DNA from: an uncultured Clostridia bacterium
Lineage (GTDB): Bacteria > Bacillota > Clostridia > Christensenellales > Borkfalkiaceae
Reading direction: 5' to 3'
NCBI GenBank assembly: GCA_934271275.1
Contig: CAKQRD010000001.1
Span: 201,329 to 265,328 of the forward strand
Length of the DNA stretch: 64,000 bases
The translations under genes were made by a program, and so were the position numbers. Numbering within the stretch: position 1 is the stretch's first letter; every line of letters begins with the position of its first letter. A model generated the notes under the pieces. The model did no database searches. It was not told where the DNA came from and worked only from the letters and a program-made list of their open reading frames with translations. This document shows positions 24,953 to 32,768 of this stretch, piece after piece.

Positions 24953-25447
24953 CTATATGCTGAACAGACCGCCGAGCTTGTTCGTCTGCGCGTGGCAGAG
25001 CGCGACCGCAAGGGCGTCCGCCGCGTCGTCGGGACGGGGTATCGCTTTAAGGTTAAGAAAGGTTTTAACCATTTGCTGTATCTGGTTTTTATCCGCTCTG
25101 CCGTAGCCCGTGAGAGCCTGCTTTATTTGGAGCGGCGTATATTCGTAAAGTCTGCCGCACTCCTTGTTCGCGGTAAGGAGCAAAACTCCCCTCGCGTGGG
25201 CGACGGCAATACCCGTTTTGACGTTTTTTGCGAAAAACAGTTCTTCCACGGCGATTTCGTCGGGGCGGAAGGTATCTATCACCTGCCTGACGCCTTTTTC
25301 CAGCAGACAAAGTCTTACGGCAAGATTTTCGTCCTTGGGGGTGGAAATTATGCCGTAATCTATCATTTCCGCTTTTTTTCTTTTTTCTTTTCTTATAACA
25401 CCGTAGCCGAGCGTTGCAAGCCCCGGGTCGAAGCCGACGATTATCAT
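24953..25447 (-). CDS. ruvC: Holliday junction resolvase RuvC
   Basis: The 164-residue RNase H-fold nuclease has its acidic catalytic residues in place: Asp7 (GFDPGLATLGYG), Glu68 (VEELFFAKN), Asp141 and Asp144 (PDDAADALAVAL). It cuts junctions symmetrically after RuvAB migration. MIIVGFDPG is the canonical N-terminus. The ATG at 25447 lies only about 7 nt after a near-consensus -10 box and has no Shine-Dalgarno, so the mRNA should be leaderless or nearly so. Confidence 0.97.
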   Translation of the reverse strand: MIIVGFDPGLATLGYGVIRKEKRKKAEMIDYGIISTPKDENLAVRLCLLEKGVRQVIDTFRPDEIAVEELFFAKNVKTGIAVAHARGVLLLTANKECGRLYEYTPLQIKQALTGYGRADKNQIQQMVKTFLNLKAIPRPDDAADALAVALCHAQTNKLGGLFSI

Positions 25448-25454
25448 AAGTTAT

Positions 25455-25483
25455 ATTGTACTTTAATTTCTTATATTTGTCAA
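25455..25483 (-). promoter_or_regulatory. Sigma-A promoter of the ruvC operon
   Basis: On the minus strand TTGACA (25478-25483), a 17-nt spacer and TACAAT (25455-25460) are followed by ATAACTT and then ATG, which puts the expected start site on or next to the first base of ruvC. Confidence 0.85.
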
Positions 25484-25571
25484 CGGAAAACGCGCGCCCG
25501 CCGACCTGCAAAACTTGTCCAAAAAAACTCGCCACCCCGCAAAGCCGAAGCGAAGCGTTGCCGCGAAAAGG

Positions 25572-26411
25572 CTACTTAAAAGCGTACGCCCTGCCGCACG
25601 AAGAAAGCTCTTTTCTCCTTTCCTTCCAGTCGGGCATATACAGAGAGAGAAGGGCTTTGAATCCTTTGCCGTGGTTCGGAATTTTTATATGCAGAACCTC
25701 GTGCAAAACGACGTATTCTATGAGCCGCGACGGAACTTTCGCAAGCTGTAAATTAAAGGTTATCCTATGCGTTTTAACGTTGCAACTACCCCAACGCGTG
25801 CGCATATTTCGTATTCCGAACCCCGAAGAGTTCAAACCCGTCAGTTCTTCGCACTCTTTTAAAAGTTTCCCCGCCGTCTTTTCAAGCTCCCTTTTATAAA
25901 AAGCGTTTATAAAGCGCTCCTTTTCCTCAAAGGTCGCCCCCGCCTTTACCGTAAGCACGACTTCGCTCCCGTCCGCGGTGACGGCGTTCTTCCTCCCGCG
26001 ACGCGCACGTTCGCCGCCGCTCCCGTCCGCATTTATATTGCCGCCCGCCGCGCCGTATTCTCTTACGACGAGCGTATATTTTTCGCCGAGAAAATAAAAC
26101 GCTTCGCCCGAAGCGTATCTCCGCGCCCGAACGCCGTTTTCCCCGTCCGTTCCCGAGCAAAGCTCTCCGACCGCGGAAAACTCCGCGCGCTTTTTATTTA
26201 TCCACCCCGCCCGCTCGGTTATAAACGAAAAAATTCTTTCCTCGGACAGATAAAAAGGCGCGGAAACGACTACTCGCCCGTTCGGATAAACGTATATTCT
26301 CAAAGTTTTCACCCGCTTTTTCTTTATAGTCACGGGAACGCCCGCAACGACCGAAGAATATTCGCTCGTCTTAAAACCTTTCATAGCCTTACCGTAAAAA
26401 ACGGCGCGCAA
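25572..26411 (-). CDS. YgjP/DUF45-type zinc metallopeptidase
   Basis: The 279-residue protein has the DUF45 layout: an N-terminal beta domain (VPVTIKKKRVKTLRIYVYPNGRVVVSAP), a helical middle part and the C-terminal metallopeptidase block with zinc motif HEVLH (EYVVLHEVLHIKIPNHGKGF). The second His and a downstream His complete a gluzincin/SprT-like site. The block RWGSCNVKTHRITFN is also conserved. Substrates of the family are not known. The start is uncertain between TTG at 26411 and ATG at 26384. A Gly/Ala-rich insertion (about 110-145) is an oddity. It lies between the capsule gene and ruvC. Confidence 0.85.
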   Translation of the reverse strand: MRAVFYGKAMKGFKTSEYSSVVAGVPVTIKKKRVKTLRIYVYPNGRVVVSAPFYLSEERIFSFITERAGWINKKRAEFSAVGELCSGTDGENGVRARRYASGEAFYFLGEKYTLVVREYGAAGGNINADGSGGERARRGRKNAVTADGSEVVLTVKAGATFEEKERFINAFYKRELEKTAGKLLKECEELTGLNSSGFGIRNMRTRWGSCNVKTHRITFNLQLAKVPSRLIEYVVLHEVLHIKIPNHGKGFKALLSLYMPDWKERRKELSSCGRAYAFK

Positions 26412-26477
26412 TATCGCCCGCCGTCTTCGTTTTCTCTATAATTTTCTCTGTAATTTTTCTGTAATTTCGCCGTCAAT

Positions 26478-28481
26478 TTATTCGCCCGCCGCTTCTTTAA
26501 GTCTTTCGGTGCGTATCGCTTCCGCGTTGATGATTTCGGGAGCGACGTAAGTGGGAACGACTTTATGAAGAGTTTCCTTCGCGAGGTCGTCGTCGCCCGA
26601 ATCCGCCGCCGCGCGGAGCTTTTCGAGCCGTCCTTCCAGCTTTTCGGGGGTTATAGGCACGTCCTTTTCCACGAAAATCATATCGTTGTCGGTTTTACCC
26701 AGCTGTTCGGTTTTCACGAGCAGTTCTTCGTAAAGCTTTTCGCCGGGGCGCAAACCCGTTTCGATAACGTCTATGTCCTTATAAGGCTCTAACCCCGAAA
26801 GGCGTATCATATTTTCCGCAAGGTCTAAAATTTTGACGGGTTTACCCATATCGAGAACGAACAGTTCGCCGTTTTTAGCCATCGCGCCCGACTGCAAAAC
26901 GAGCTGGCTAGCTTCCTGTATCGTCATAAAATATCTGATTATCCGCTTATCGGTTATGGTAAGAGGTCCGCCGCTTTTTATCTGCCGTTTAAACAGCGGA
27001 ATAACCGAACCCGCGCTGCCTAAAACGTTGCCGAAACGCGTCGCGCTGTACGTCGTGTAGCGGGAAGTCTTGCTGTGGCACTGCACTATCATTTCGCACA
27101 TACGCTTGGTCGCGCCCATAACGTTCGTGGGGTTCACGGCTTTGTCGGTGGAAACCATCATAAAACGTTCCGCCTTGTACTTTTCGGCAAGCTCAACGCT
27201 GTTTAACGTGCCGAAAACGTTGTTCTTTATCGCTTCGCAGCAGTTATGCTCCATAAGCGGAACGTGCTTGTGCGCCGCGGCGTTCAAAACTACGTTCGGG
27301 CGATAAGTCGCGTACACCTTTTCGAGAGCCGCCCTGTCGCATACCGAAAGAATTTCCACCCGCAAATCGAGCGCGTCGCCGTATATGCGTTTAAGTTCCT
27401 GCTGAACCTCGTACGCGCCGTTCTCGTAAACGTCTAATATAACGAGGGTTTTGGGGTGCATTTTAGCTATCTGACGGCAAAGCTCGCTGCCGATGCTTCC
27501 GCCGCCGCCCGTTATCAGAATAACCTTATTCTTATAGTAAGCGCAGGTCGCGTCGTCGTTGACGTAAACGGGCTTTCTGAACAAAAGCTCTTCTATATCG
27601 AATTCGCGGAGAAGCCTTTTCTGCTCGCCCGCCTGCTTGACTACGGGATAGTCGTAAACCTTCACGTCGCAGCCGAGCTGTTTGAATTTTTCGTAAATAG
27701 CCTTTTTCCGTTCCGCCGCGAGTGAAGGAACGGCGACTATAACGCACTTGATTTTGTACTTATCGAGAAGCGATTTGGTGACGGTGCTTTCTCTTACGAC
27801 GGGGATATTATAAATCTGTCTGCCGCACTTGTCGCTTTCCGCGTCGATAAACAGTCTCGGCGCGTATTCGGTGCGCTTATTGCTGATAAATTCCTCCGCA
27901 AGCCCCACGCCCGTGCGCCCCGTGCCGATTATCGCCACGTTGTCTTTTTTGACCGCAACTATTATATCCTCTATTTTGACGGTGTTAAAGGTTATAACCT
28001 TAACGACGTCGCTCAATATTTTGCCAAGCTTATTATCCCTTTCGCAGCACTTATAAGCGTAGCGGTAAAGCATTCTTATAACGAGCGCGAGAACGAGAGA
28101 GCTTCCTACGGTCGCAAGACTTCTTGCCACCGAAATATGCGTTTTAAGGGGCAGAAATCTCTCCGCGAGAATAAGAACGAGTGCGGAGCAAACGTCCGCG
28201 AGAAGAAGCCTTAAATAGCTTTGAACCCCGCCGTATCTCCAAACCTGATTATACGTTTTAAAAAGCAATCTGAACGCGAAAACGGGTATGAACGCCACCG
28301 CGAAATGCACGAAAAATTCCGCGCTTCCGAAAAGCTCCGAAGCCCCGTCCGCGAACAGCAATAAAAAGCAGGACAATAAAAGTATCAGTGTATCGTAAAA
28401 AAACAGCAGAAACCTGTTGAAATAAAAGGTTTTGCCGCCCCTTTCGTTCTTTTTCTCTCCGTTTTCCCTTGGTAAGCTCAT
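26478..28481 (-). CDS. CapD/FlaA1-like membrane UDP-sugar 4,6-dehydratase
   Basis: The 667-residue protein has four N-terminal membrane helices (within about 22-155), a CoA-binding-like Rossmann domain (NVAIIGTGRTGVG) and a C-terminal extended SDR domain with the NAD motif ITGGGGSIGSELCRQI and FMMVSTDKAVNPTNVMGATKR. SATRFGNVLGSAGSVIPLF also belongs to the family. Such enzymes dehydrate UDP-GlcNAc to begin synthesis of deoxy-amino sugars for capsule or glycans. In long forms such as this one, Thr or Ser with Asp, Lys and Met/Tyr in the STDKA region support catalysis. It stands alone, with no other polysaccharide genes adjacent, and has its own promoter. Confidence 0.9.
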   Translation of the reverse strand: MSLPRENGEKKNERGGKTFYFNRFLLFFYDTLILLLSCFLLLFADGASELFGSAEFFVHFAVAFIPVFAFRLLFKTYNQVWRYGGVQSYLRLLLADVCSALVLILAERFLPLKTHISVARSLATVGSSLVLALVIRMLYRYAYKCCERDNKLGKILSDVVKVITFNTVKIEDIIVAVKKDNVAIIGTGRTGVGLAEEFISNKRTEYAPRLFIDAESDKCGRQIYNIPVVRESTVTKSLLDKYKIKCVIVAVPSLAAERKKAIYEKFKQLGCDVKVYDYPVVKQAGEQKRLLREFDIEELLFRKPVYVNDDATCAYYKNKVILITGGGGSIGSELCRQIAKMHPKTLVILDVYENGAYEVQQELKRIYGDALDLRVEILSVCDRAALEKVYATYRPNVVLNAAAHKHVPLMEHNCCEAIKNNVFGTLNSVELAEKYKAERFMMVSTDKAVNPTNVMGATKRMCEMIVQCHSKTSRYTTYSATRFGNVLGSAGSVIPLFKRQIKSGGPLTITDKRIIRYFMTIQEASQLVLQSGAMAKNGELFVLDMGKPVKILDLAENMIRLSGLEPYKDIDVIETGLRPGEKLYEELLVKTEQLGKTDNDMIFVEKDVPITPEKLEGRLEKLRAAADSGDDDLAKETLHKVVPTYVAPEIINAEAIRTERLKEAAGE

Positions 28482-28660
28482 ACTCGCTTTTTCTCCGTAT
28501 AAATTTTTCTTTCCCTGTTTTGCGACTTTTCTGCAAACTTTTTGCCGACCTTTCGTCGATTTTTTTGCCGACCTTTTGCCGACCGCGGCAAAGCCGTCGC
28601 CGCCCGTATAGCCGAGAAAAAGTCGTTAAACTTTGTTAAAAAACCGTCGGTCGCTTTTCT

Positions 28661-28689
28661 ATTTTAGCATAGTGGCGGAAAAAAATCAA
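28661..28689 (-). promoter_or_regulatory. Promoter of the CapD-like gene
   Basis: On the minus strand TTGATT (28684-28689), 17 nt and TAAAAT (28661-28666) are present, with an extended -10 TG. The leader to the gene is about 170 nt, and I see no recognisable riboswitch in it. Confidence 0.75.
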
Positions 28690-28846
28690 CCCATTTACCT
28701 ATAATGCGCAAAATTCGTCTCCGTTTTACATTCTATATAAAATCGACAAAAAAGAACGGCGCTTAAAGTCAAACGCAGGTTTGTTGTAACGATTTTTAAC
28801 GCTTTACGAATATAATACCGTAAACAAGCAAAGGAGGAATTTTCTA

Positions 28847-29710
28847 ATGTGCTGTTTATTCGGCTGCAATAATTGCAGAAATATAAATTGCGGAAACCGC
28901 CCCGTCGTCATAAGAGGTCCTATGGGTCCCGCAGGTCCGCAGGGCGCGAGAGGTCCTATCGGTCCTATGGGTCCCGTCGGTCCGCAAGGACCTACGGGTG
29001 CTACGGGTGCGACCGGTGCAATCGGTCCGCAAGGGCCGCAGGGACCTCAGGGCGAAACCGGAGCTACGGGCGCAACGGGTGCTACAGGTCCGCAGGGACC
29101 TCAGGGCGAAACCGGCGCAACGGGCGCTACCGGTGCAATCGGTCCGCAGGGGCCGCAGGGACCGCAGGGTGAAACGGGCGCTACGGGCGCAACCGGCGCA
29201 ACGGGTCCGCAGGGACCTCAGGGCGAAACCGGCGCAACGGGCGCTACGGGTCCGCAAGGACCGCAGGGCGAAACCGGAGCTACGGGCGCGACAGGCGCAA
29301 CGGGGCCGCAAGGACCTGCCGGCACTAACGACGTTATTTACGCAAACTCCGCGGCAAACACGGTCGCGACTAACACCATAATACCCTTAACCCGGAGCGC
29401 GGCGACGGCGGATACCACGATGAGCGTGGCGACTAACGCCGTAACCGTGACGGACGAGGGCTATTATCTCGTAAGCTATTTCGTAAACGGTTCGGTACCG
29501 AGCGGCGACCTTACCGCTGCGTTATATCTGAACGGCTCTGCGGTATCGGGCGAAACCATAACCCTGACGAACACGGCAGGCTCCAACTCCGCGGCAAGCA
29601 AAACGGTGCTTATAAACGTACCCGCGGGCGGAACGCTTTCTATTTACAACACCTCGGCGCAGACCGCGACTCTCACGGGCGCGGGACTTACCGTACTGAA
29701 AACCGCGTAA
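28847..29710 (+). CDS. Collagen-like (Gly-X-Y) surface protein, BclA-like
   Basis: The 287-residue protein opens with a short cysteine-rich segment (MCCLFGCNNCRNINCGN). Residues about 24-160 are uninterrupted Gly-X-Y triplets dominated by GPQ, GAT and GET, then a compact beta-rich C-terminal domain (about 165-287) resembles the C-terminal trimerisation domain of the exosporium protein BclA. Such proteins form trimeric stalks on spore or cell surfaces. No classical signal peptide is present, as in spore-surface collagens that assemble from the mother cell. AAGGAGG at 28831-28837 supports the ATG. It is monocistronic, with a terminator at 29825-29856. A TATAAT at 28811 has no good -35, so a sporulation sigma factor is possible. 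Confidence 0.88.
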   Translation: MCCLFGCNNCRNINCGNRPVVIRGPMGPAGPQGARGPIGPMGPVGPQGPTGATGATGAIGPQGPQGPQGETGATGATGATGPQGPQGETGATGATGAIGPQGPQGPQGETGATGATGATGPQGPQGETGATGATGPQGPQGETGATGATGATGPQGPAGTNDVIYANSAANTVATNTIIPLTRSAATADTTMSVATNAVTVTDEGYYLVSYFVNGSVPSGDLTAALYLNGSAVSGETITLTNTAGSNSAASKTVLINVPAGGTLSIYNTSAQTATLTGAGLTVLKTA

Positions 29711-29824
29711 AAAACGGCATAAATCAAGGCTCGGGCGCATATCGTTATGGTACGGCGTTCCGTCGGCTTTATGCCTAATTAAAGTTTGTTTTAAGCTCGC
29801 TTATATCAGACTTTCTGTAAAAAT

Positions 29825-29858
29825 AAAACGGAACTTCTCTTTCGGAGTTCCGTTTTTT
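29825..29858 (+). terminator. Terminator after the collagen-like gene
   Basis: AAAACGGAACT (29825-29835) pairs with AGTTCCGTTTT (29846-29856) and is followed by TT. The remaining bases to 30075 hold no recognised gene; a sequence GTCGCGCCGCCTATTTTGCCA occurs twice in near-identical form (30001 and 30066 regions). Confidence 0.75.
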
Positions 29859-30075
29859 AATTTGTTTATCGTAAGGAATTATCATCGCGCGGCTCACAGC
29901 GAAAAAATAACCGTCCGCAACGCCCCGCTTATCCGCTCGCTAAAAAGAACGTCGCGCCTGTTAAAGAATTCCAAGAAAACCCGCGCGAAAAATAAAGTCC
30001 GTCGCGCCGCCTATTTTGCCAAACATATCCGCACATTTCGCCGTCGCCCGCTGCCAGCGTTCCCCGTCGCGCCGC

Positions 30076-30384
30076 CTATTTTGCCACGTCATCGCTGTCG
30101 AACGCGTTTATAACGGCAAGCACCGCGCTTTTCTGGCTTTCGGTAAGCCCCGAAATATCCACCGTTTCGGAAGTTTCGTCGCCCGAGATAGCTAACAGCT
30201 TATCTGCGGAAACGTGGAAAATTTTGGTAAGCTCCACGATGTTCTGAACGGACGGAAAAGAAAACCCCATCTCCCACGAGTTAACGGCGTTCCGCGAAAT
30301 TCCGAGCCGCTTTGCAAGCCCCGCCTGAGTCATGTTGCTCCTTTCTCTTAAAGCTTTAAGCCGTTGAGGAAATTCTATAAGCAT
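30076..30384 (-). CDS. XRE-family transcriptional regulator
   Basis: The 102-residue protein has an N-terminal HTH_3 domain (LKALRERSNMTQAGLAKRLGISRNAVNSWEMGFSFPSVQNIVELTKIFHVSADKLL). A short C-terminal tail includes the DISGLTESQKSAVLAVINAF pattern seen in many clostridial XRE regulators. It is transcribed away from the zinc-ribbon membrane protein. A 12-bp perfect palindrome in the shared intergenic region is a good candidate operator, so it may repress itself and its neighbour. Confidence 0.88.
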   Translation of the reverse strand: MLIEFPQRLKALRERSNMTQAGLAKRLGISRNAVNSWEMGFSFPSVQNIVELTKIFHVSADKLLAISGDETSETVDISGLTESQKSAVLAVINAFDSDDVAK

Positions 30385-30436
30385 TTTGCCTCCCGTCGTA
30401 TCCGTTTTGCACGAGCAAATCTCTCTGCTTTTATTC

Positions 30437-30448
30437 TATTGTACAATA
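30437..30448. promoter_or_regulatory. Candidate operator palindrome
   Basis: TATTGTACAATA is a perfect 12-bp palindrome located 53 bp upstream of the XRE gene and about 41 bp upstream of the -35 box of the divergent gene. XRE-type dimers typically bind such short palindromes. Confidence 0.5.
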
Positions 30449-30488
30449 CTTTTTGTAAGTATAATTTATCATTTATGATTATTATTAC

Positions 30489-30517
30489 TTGACACAAAAC
30501 GGCAATAATGCTAAAAT
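30489..30517 (+). promoter_or_regulatory. Sigma-A promoter of the zinc-ribbon membrane protein gene
   Basis: TTGACA (30489-30494), a 17-nt spacer and TAAAAT (30512-30517) give a consensus-like promoter about 84 nt before the ATG at 30601. Confidence 0.85.
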
Positions 30518-30600
30518 ATATGCGTTGTGGCGATTTTTGGCTAAATCTGAACGCCGAACCGCCCGAACATAAGGAAATTTTTATAGAAGGAGTAAAAAAA

Positions 30601-31818
30601 ATGATTTGTCCCACTTGTAAAAGCGAGATCCCTGACGGCTCGCTTATCTGCCCCTCTTGTCAGGAGGAAATCGAAACCAAAAAGCTTCGCGAAAAATGCG
30701 AGGCAACGAGAAAGGGTTGGCACGACGCGCTCGGAAAAGAATTCCATAAGCCCGTGTTCCTTATTCTTCTCATAAGTCTGGCGGTAGTCGTCTTTGGCGA
30801 GATTCTCTCCGCGATAGGCGTACTTAAAACCTCTATCCCCGCATTCGTCGTAATACTTATTTTCTGCATAGCGATGGCAATTTCGCTCGTGGCTTCCATA
30901 AAGCTGTACGCAAAAAAACAGTTTGACTCCAAAGACATGAAGGGGCTTACCTCTATGTGTTCTCTTATGGTATTTTTCTGCGTTATGTCAACAATCGCCG
31001 TTTCTATACTTGCAGTATTACTCGTTATCGCGGGAATAGCCCTCGCTTCGGCGGTAACGAACGCCGGAGGTTCTATCGGTGAAATCGGAAGTATCGCGGG
31101 AGATGCGGCTTCTTCTGCTGGCGGCGCGGACATCGCAAATCAAATCGAACAAATCTTCGGAAACTTGCAAAGCACGCTTAACGTAGGCGCGGGCGTACTC
31201 GTTGCCATAGTCGTAATAGTCGCCGTACTTCTCGTAGCCTTCTTCGTAAACTACACTCTGACCTATTCGAGAGCGAAGAAATTTTACAGATCGCTTATGA
31301 AAAGCGCAGACAGCTTCGTCGGTCAGATGCAGATAGTCGCGCCCGTAAAGAGACTTTACTTTTTCGGCGTTATAACCCTTATCGCCTCTATCGGCGTGTT
31401 CGCAACCATGGGGGTAACGGGAATTTACACGTTAGGTCTGGCAGTATATACCTTCGTAACGGGCTTGTTCTTTAAAGACGTTGCCGCGACCTACGAAGCG
31501 AACGTGGCGAAGCTCGCGAGCGAGGAAGCGGAGCTTAAACACGCGGAAGAAGAAACCGCGGCTCTCCGTGCTAAAAACAAACGCATAGAAGAGGAAAAAG
31601 AACGCGCGAGAAAAGCGGAAAACGACAGACTTCGCGACCAGCAGAACGCAATGTTCCGGCAGTTTATGCAGCAGCAGATGATGAATATGCAAGCGGGCGG
31701 AGCGACCGCTCCGAATGCTCCCGACAACGCTGAGCCTGCCGCACCTGCGGCAACCGCCGATACCGTTGAAACGAAGACTAACGAAGCTACCGAAGGAACG
31801 ACCGAGACTACGGAATAA
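30601..31818 (+). CDS. Zinc-ribbon multi-pass membrane protein
   Basis: The ATG at 30601 is chosen because AGAAGGAG lies at 30586-30593. An earlier in-frame ATG overlaps the promoter. The 405-residue product starts with a zinc ribbon of four cysteines (CPTCKSEIPDGSLICPSC). Five to six predicted membrane helices follow, among them VFLILLISLAVVVFGEILSAI, AFVVILIFCIAMAISLVASI and GVLVAIVVIVAVLLVAFF. A cytoplasmic coiled coil (about 330-375, EEAELKHAEEETAALRAK) and a Met/Gln-rich then Ala/Thr/Glu-rich tail complete it. I recognise no named family beyond the zinc ribbon. Its own promoter and the divergent XRE gene suggest regulated expression. Function is unknown. Confidence 0.8.
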   Translation: MICPTCKSEIPDGSLICPSCQEEIETKKLREKCEATRKGWHDALGKEFHKPVFLILLISLAVVVFGEILSAIGVLKTSIPAFVVILIFCIAMAISLVASIKLYAKKQFDSKDMKGLTSMCSLMVFFCVMSTIAVSILAVLLVIAGIALASAVTNAGGSIGEIGSIAGDAASSAGGADIANQIEQIFGNLQSTLNVGAGVLVAIVVIVAVLLVAFFVNYTLTYSRAKKFYRSLMKSADSFVGQMQIVAPVKRLYFFGVITLIASIGVFATMGVTGIYTLGLAVYTFVTGLFFKDVAATYEANVAKLASEEAELKHAEEETAALRAKNKRIEEEKERARKAENDRLRDQQNAMFRQFMQQQMMNMQAGGATAPNAPDNAEPAAPAATADTVETKTNEATEGTTETTE

Positions 31819-31834
31819 AGCGAATAAGAATTAA

Positions 31835-32261
31835 ACGATAATCAAACGGCTTTGCCGTCGGTTCGACGTAAAATTCTTCCGCTATTTCCCTGACCTTTGC
31901 CGTTACTCGTTCGTCCGCCTGCGGAACGCCGTATGCGGGCGCGGTAACGTTCGGTTTGTCGCCGAGCAACGTCCAAAAAGTCGTAATCCTTTAAAAGAGC
32001 GTCAAACTCCTTTTCGGAAAAGTCGGTGAGAATAAGAAGTTGTTCTTTTGTGAGAATATCCCGGTTTTCGCGGATTATCGTTACGAAGCCTTTTTAAAGC
32101 CAATTCGGATTATAACGGAATTTGCCGAGGCCCGCTTTGCGAGCCTCGGCTTCTATAACCGCCCCGATAGTGCCGAGGACTTTTGCTATGTTTCGGGCGG
32201 GAACGTAAGAGTAATTCCTGAAAATCACCCTTTGCCACGCCGTTAAATATTGCGCAATAAA
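31835..32261 (-). pseudogene. Decayed N-terminal fragment of a large glycosidase-like protein
   Basis: Reading the minus strand directly after the creatininase stop gives FRNYSYVPARNIAKVLGTIG and EARKAGLGKFRYNPNWL, then a stop. GFVTIIRENRDILTKEQLL and DFSEKEFDALLKDYDFLDV follow, and after a one-base frameshift LGDKPNVTAPAYGVP and VREIAEEFYVEPTAKPFDY. From memory this resembles the N-terminal part of large Firmicutes glycosidase-like proteins in which a helical segment precedes the catalytic part. The remainder of the gene is absent. It is noncoding today and is the downstream end of a run of broken carbohydrate genes. Confidence 0.55.
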
Positions 32262-32768
32262 CTATTTAATGCGTTCTTCCAAAGACTTTAAGGAAAGTTC
32301 TACCATTCTGTCGCCGAGATCCTTGTTCGCTTTTCTCGCGCTTTCGGTAAACCAGTGCTTAACGTCGTCTATTCTTTCTTTTTTTACGCAGTCGGGATAT
32401 AAAGACATTAAAATACTGCTTTCAAACTCGCCCGCGTGGTCGTAACCCGTGGCGTTCTGAACTTCCGTCGTCATGGTGGGTATAACTTTTATCCAGCCGA
32501 ACGGGTTGTCCGCTCCCTCTAACTGTTCGTAATAATCAGCGTAGCTTTCGCTGCCCCACCAGCCCTCGCCGAGCGTTTCTTCGAGATATTCCATAGTAGC
32601 GCGTTTTGCCGCTATGCGGTAACAAAGCGTCATCGGCATCTCCGATTCCTGCTCGAACTGATGATGAATCACAACGTAAATATTCCTGAACCCCGCGTAA
32701 AGAAAGCTTTTGAAAACGTAATAAACGTAGTCCTCGAACGCGCGCTCGGGAACGTGTACCGTGCCGCT
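32262..32768 (-). pseudogene. Creatininase-family C-terminal fragment fused behind a broken GH36 gene
   Basis: The frame ending at 32262 is open upstream of its first Met (32672), through GTVHVPERAFEDYVYYVFKS and FLYAGFRNIYVV, up to about 32768. Conserved creatininase features are the GFRNIYVV strand before the metal loop and YDHAGEFESSILMSLYP, with the metal-binding Asp, His and Glu. The N-terminal third, with the first metal ligands, is missing. Just upstream the sequence belongs to a GH36-like enzyme in another frame. A deletion therefore probably joined two genes. A protein started at 32672 would lack part of the fold and is unlikely to be active. Confidence 0.7.

Noticed and set aside
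28916..29322. Short periodic repeats that could suggest a CRISPR or satellite array
   Set aside because: The 9-base period encodes Gly-X-Y triplets of the collagen-like protein; there are no spacers.
32040..32246. 68-codon plus-strand ORF
   Set aside because: The opposite strand carries recognisable remnants of a decayed protein over the same bases, and the plus ORF has no ribosome binding site.
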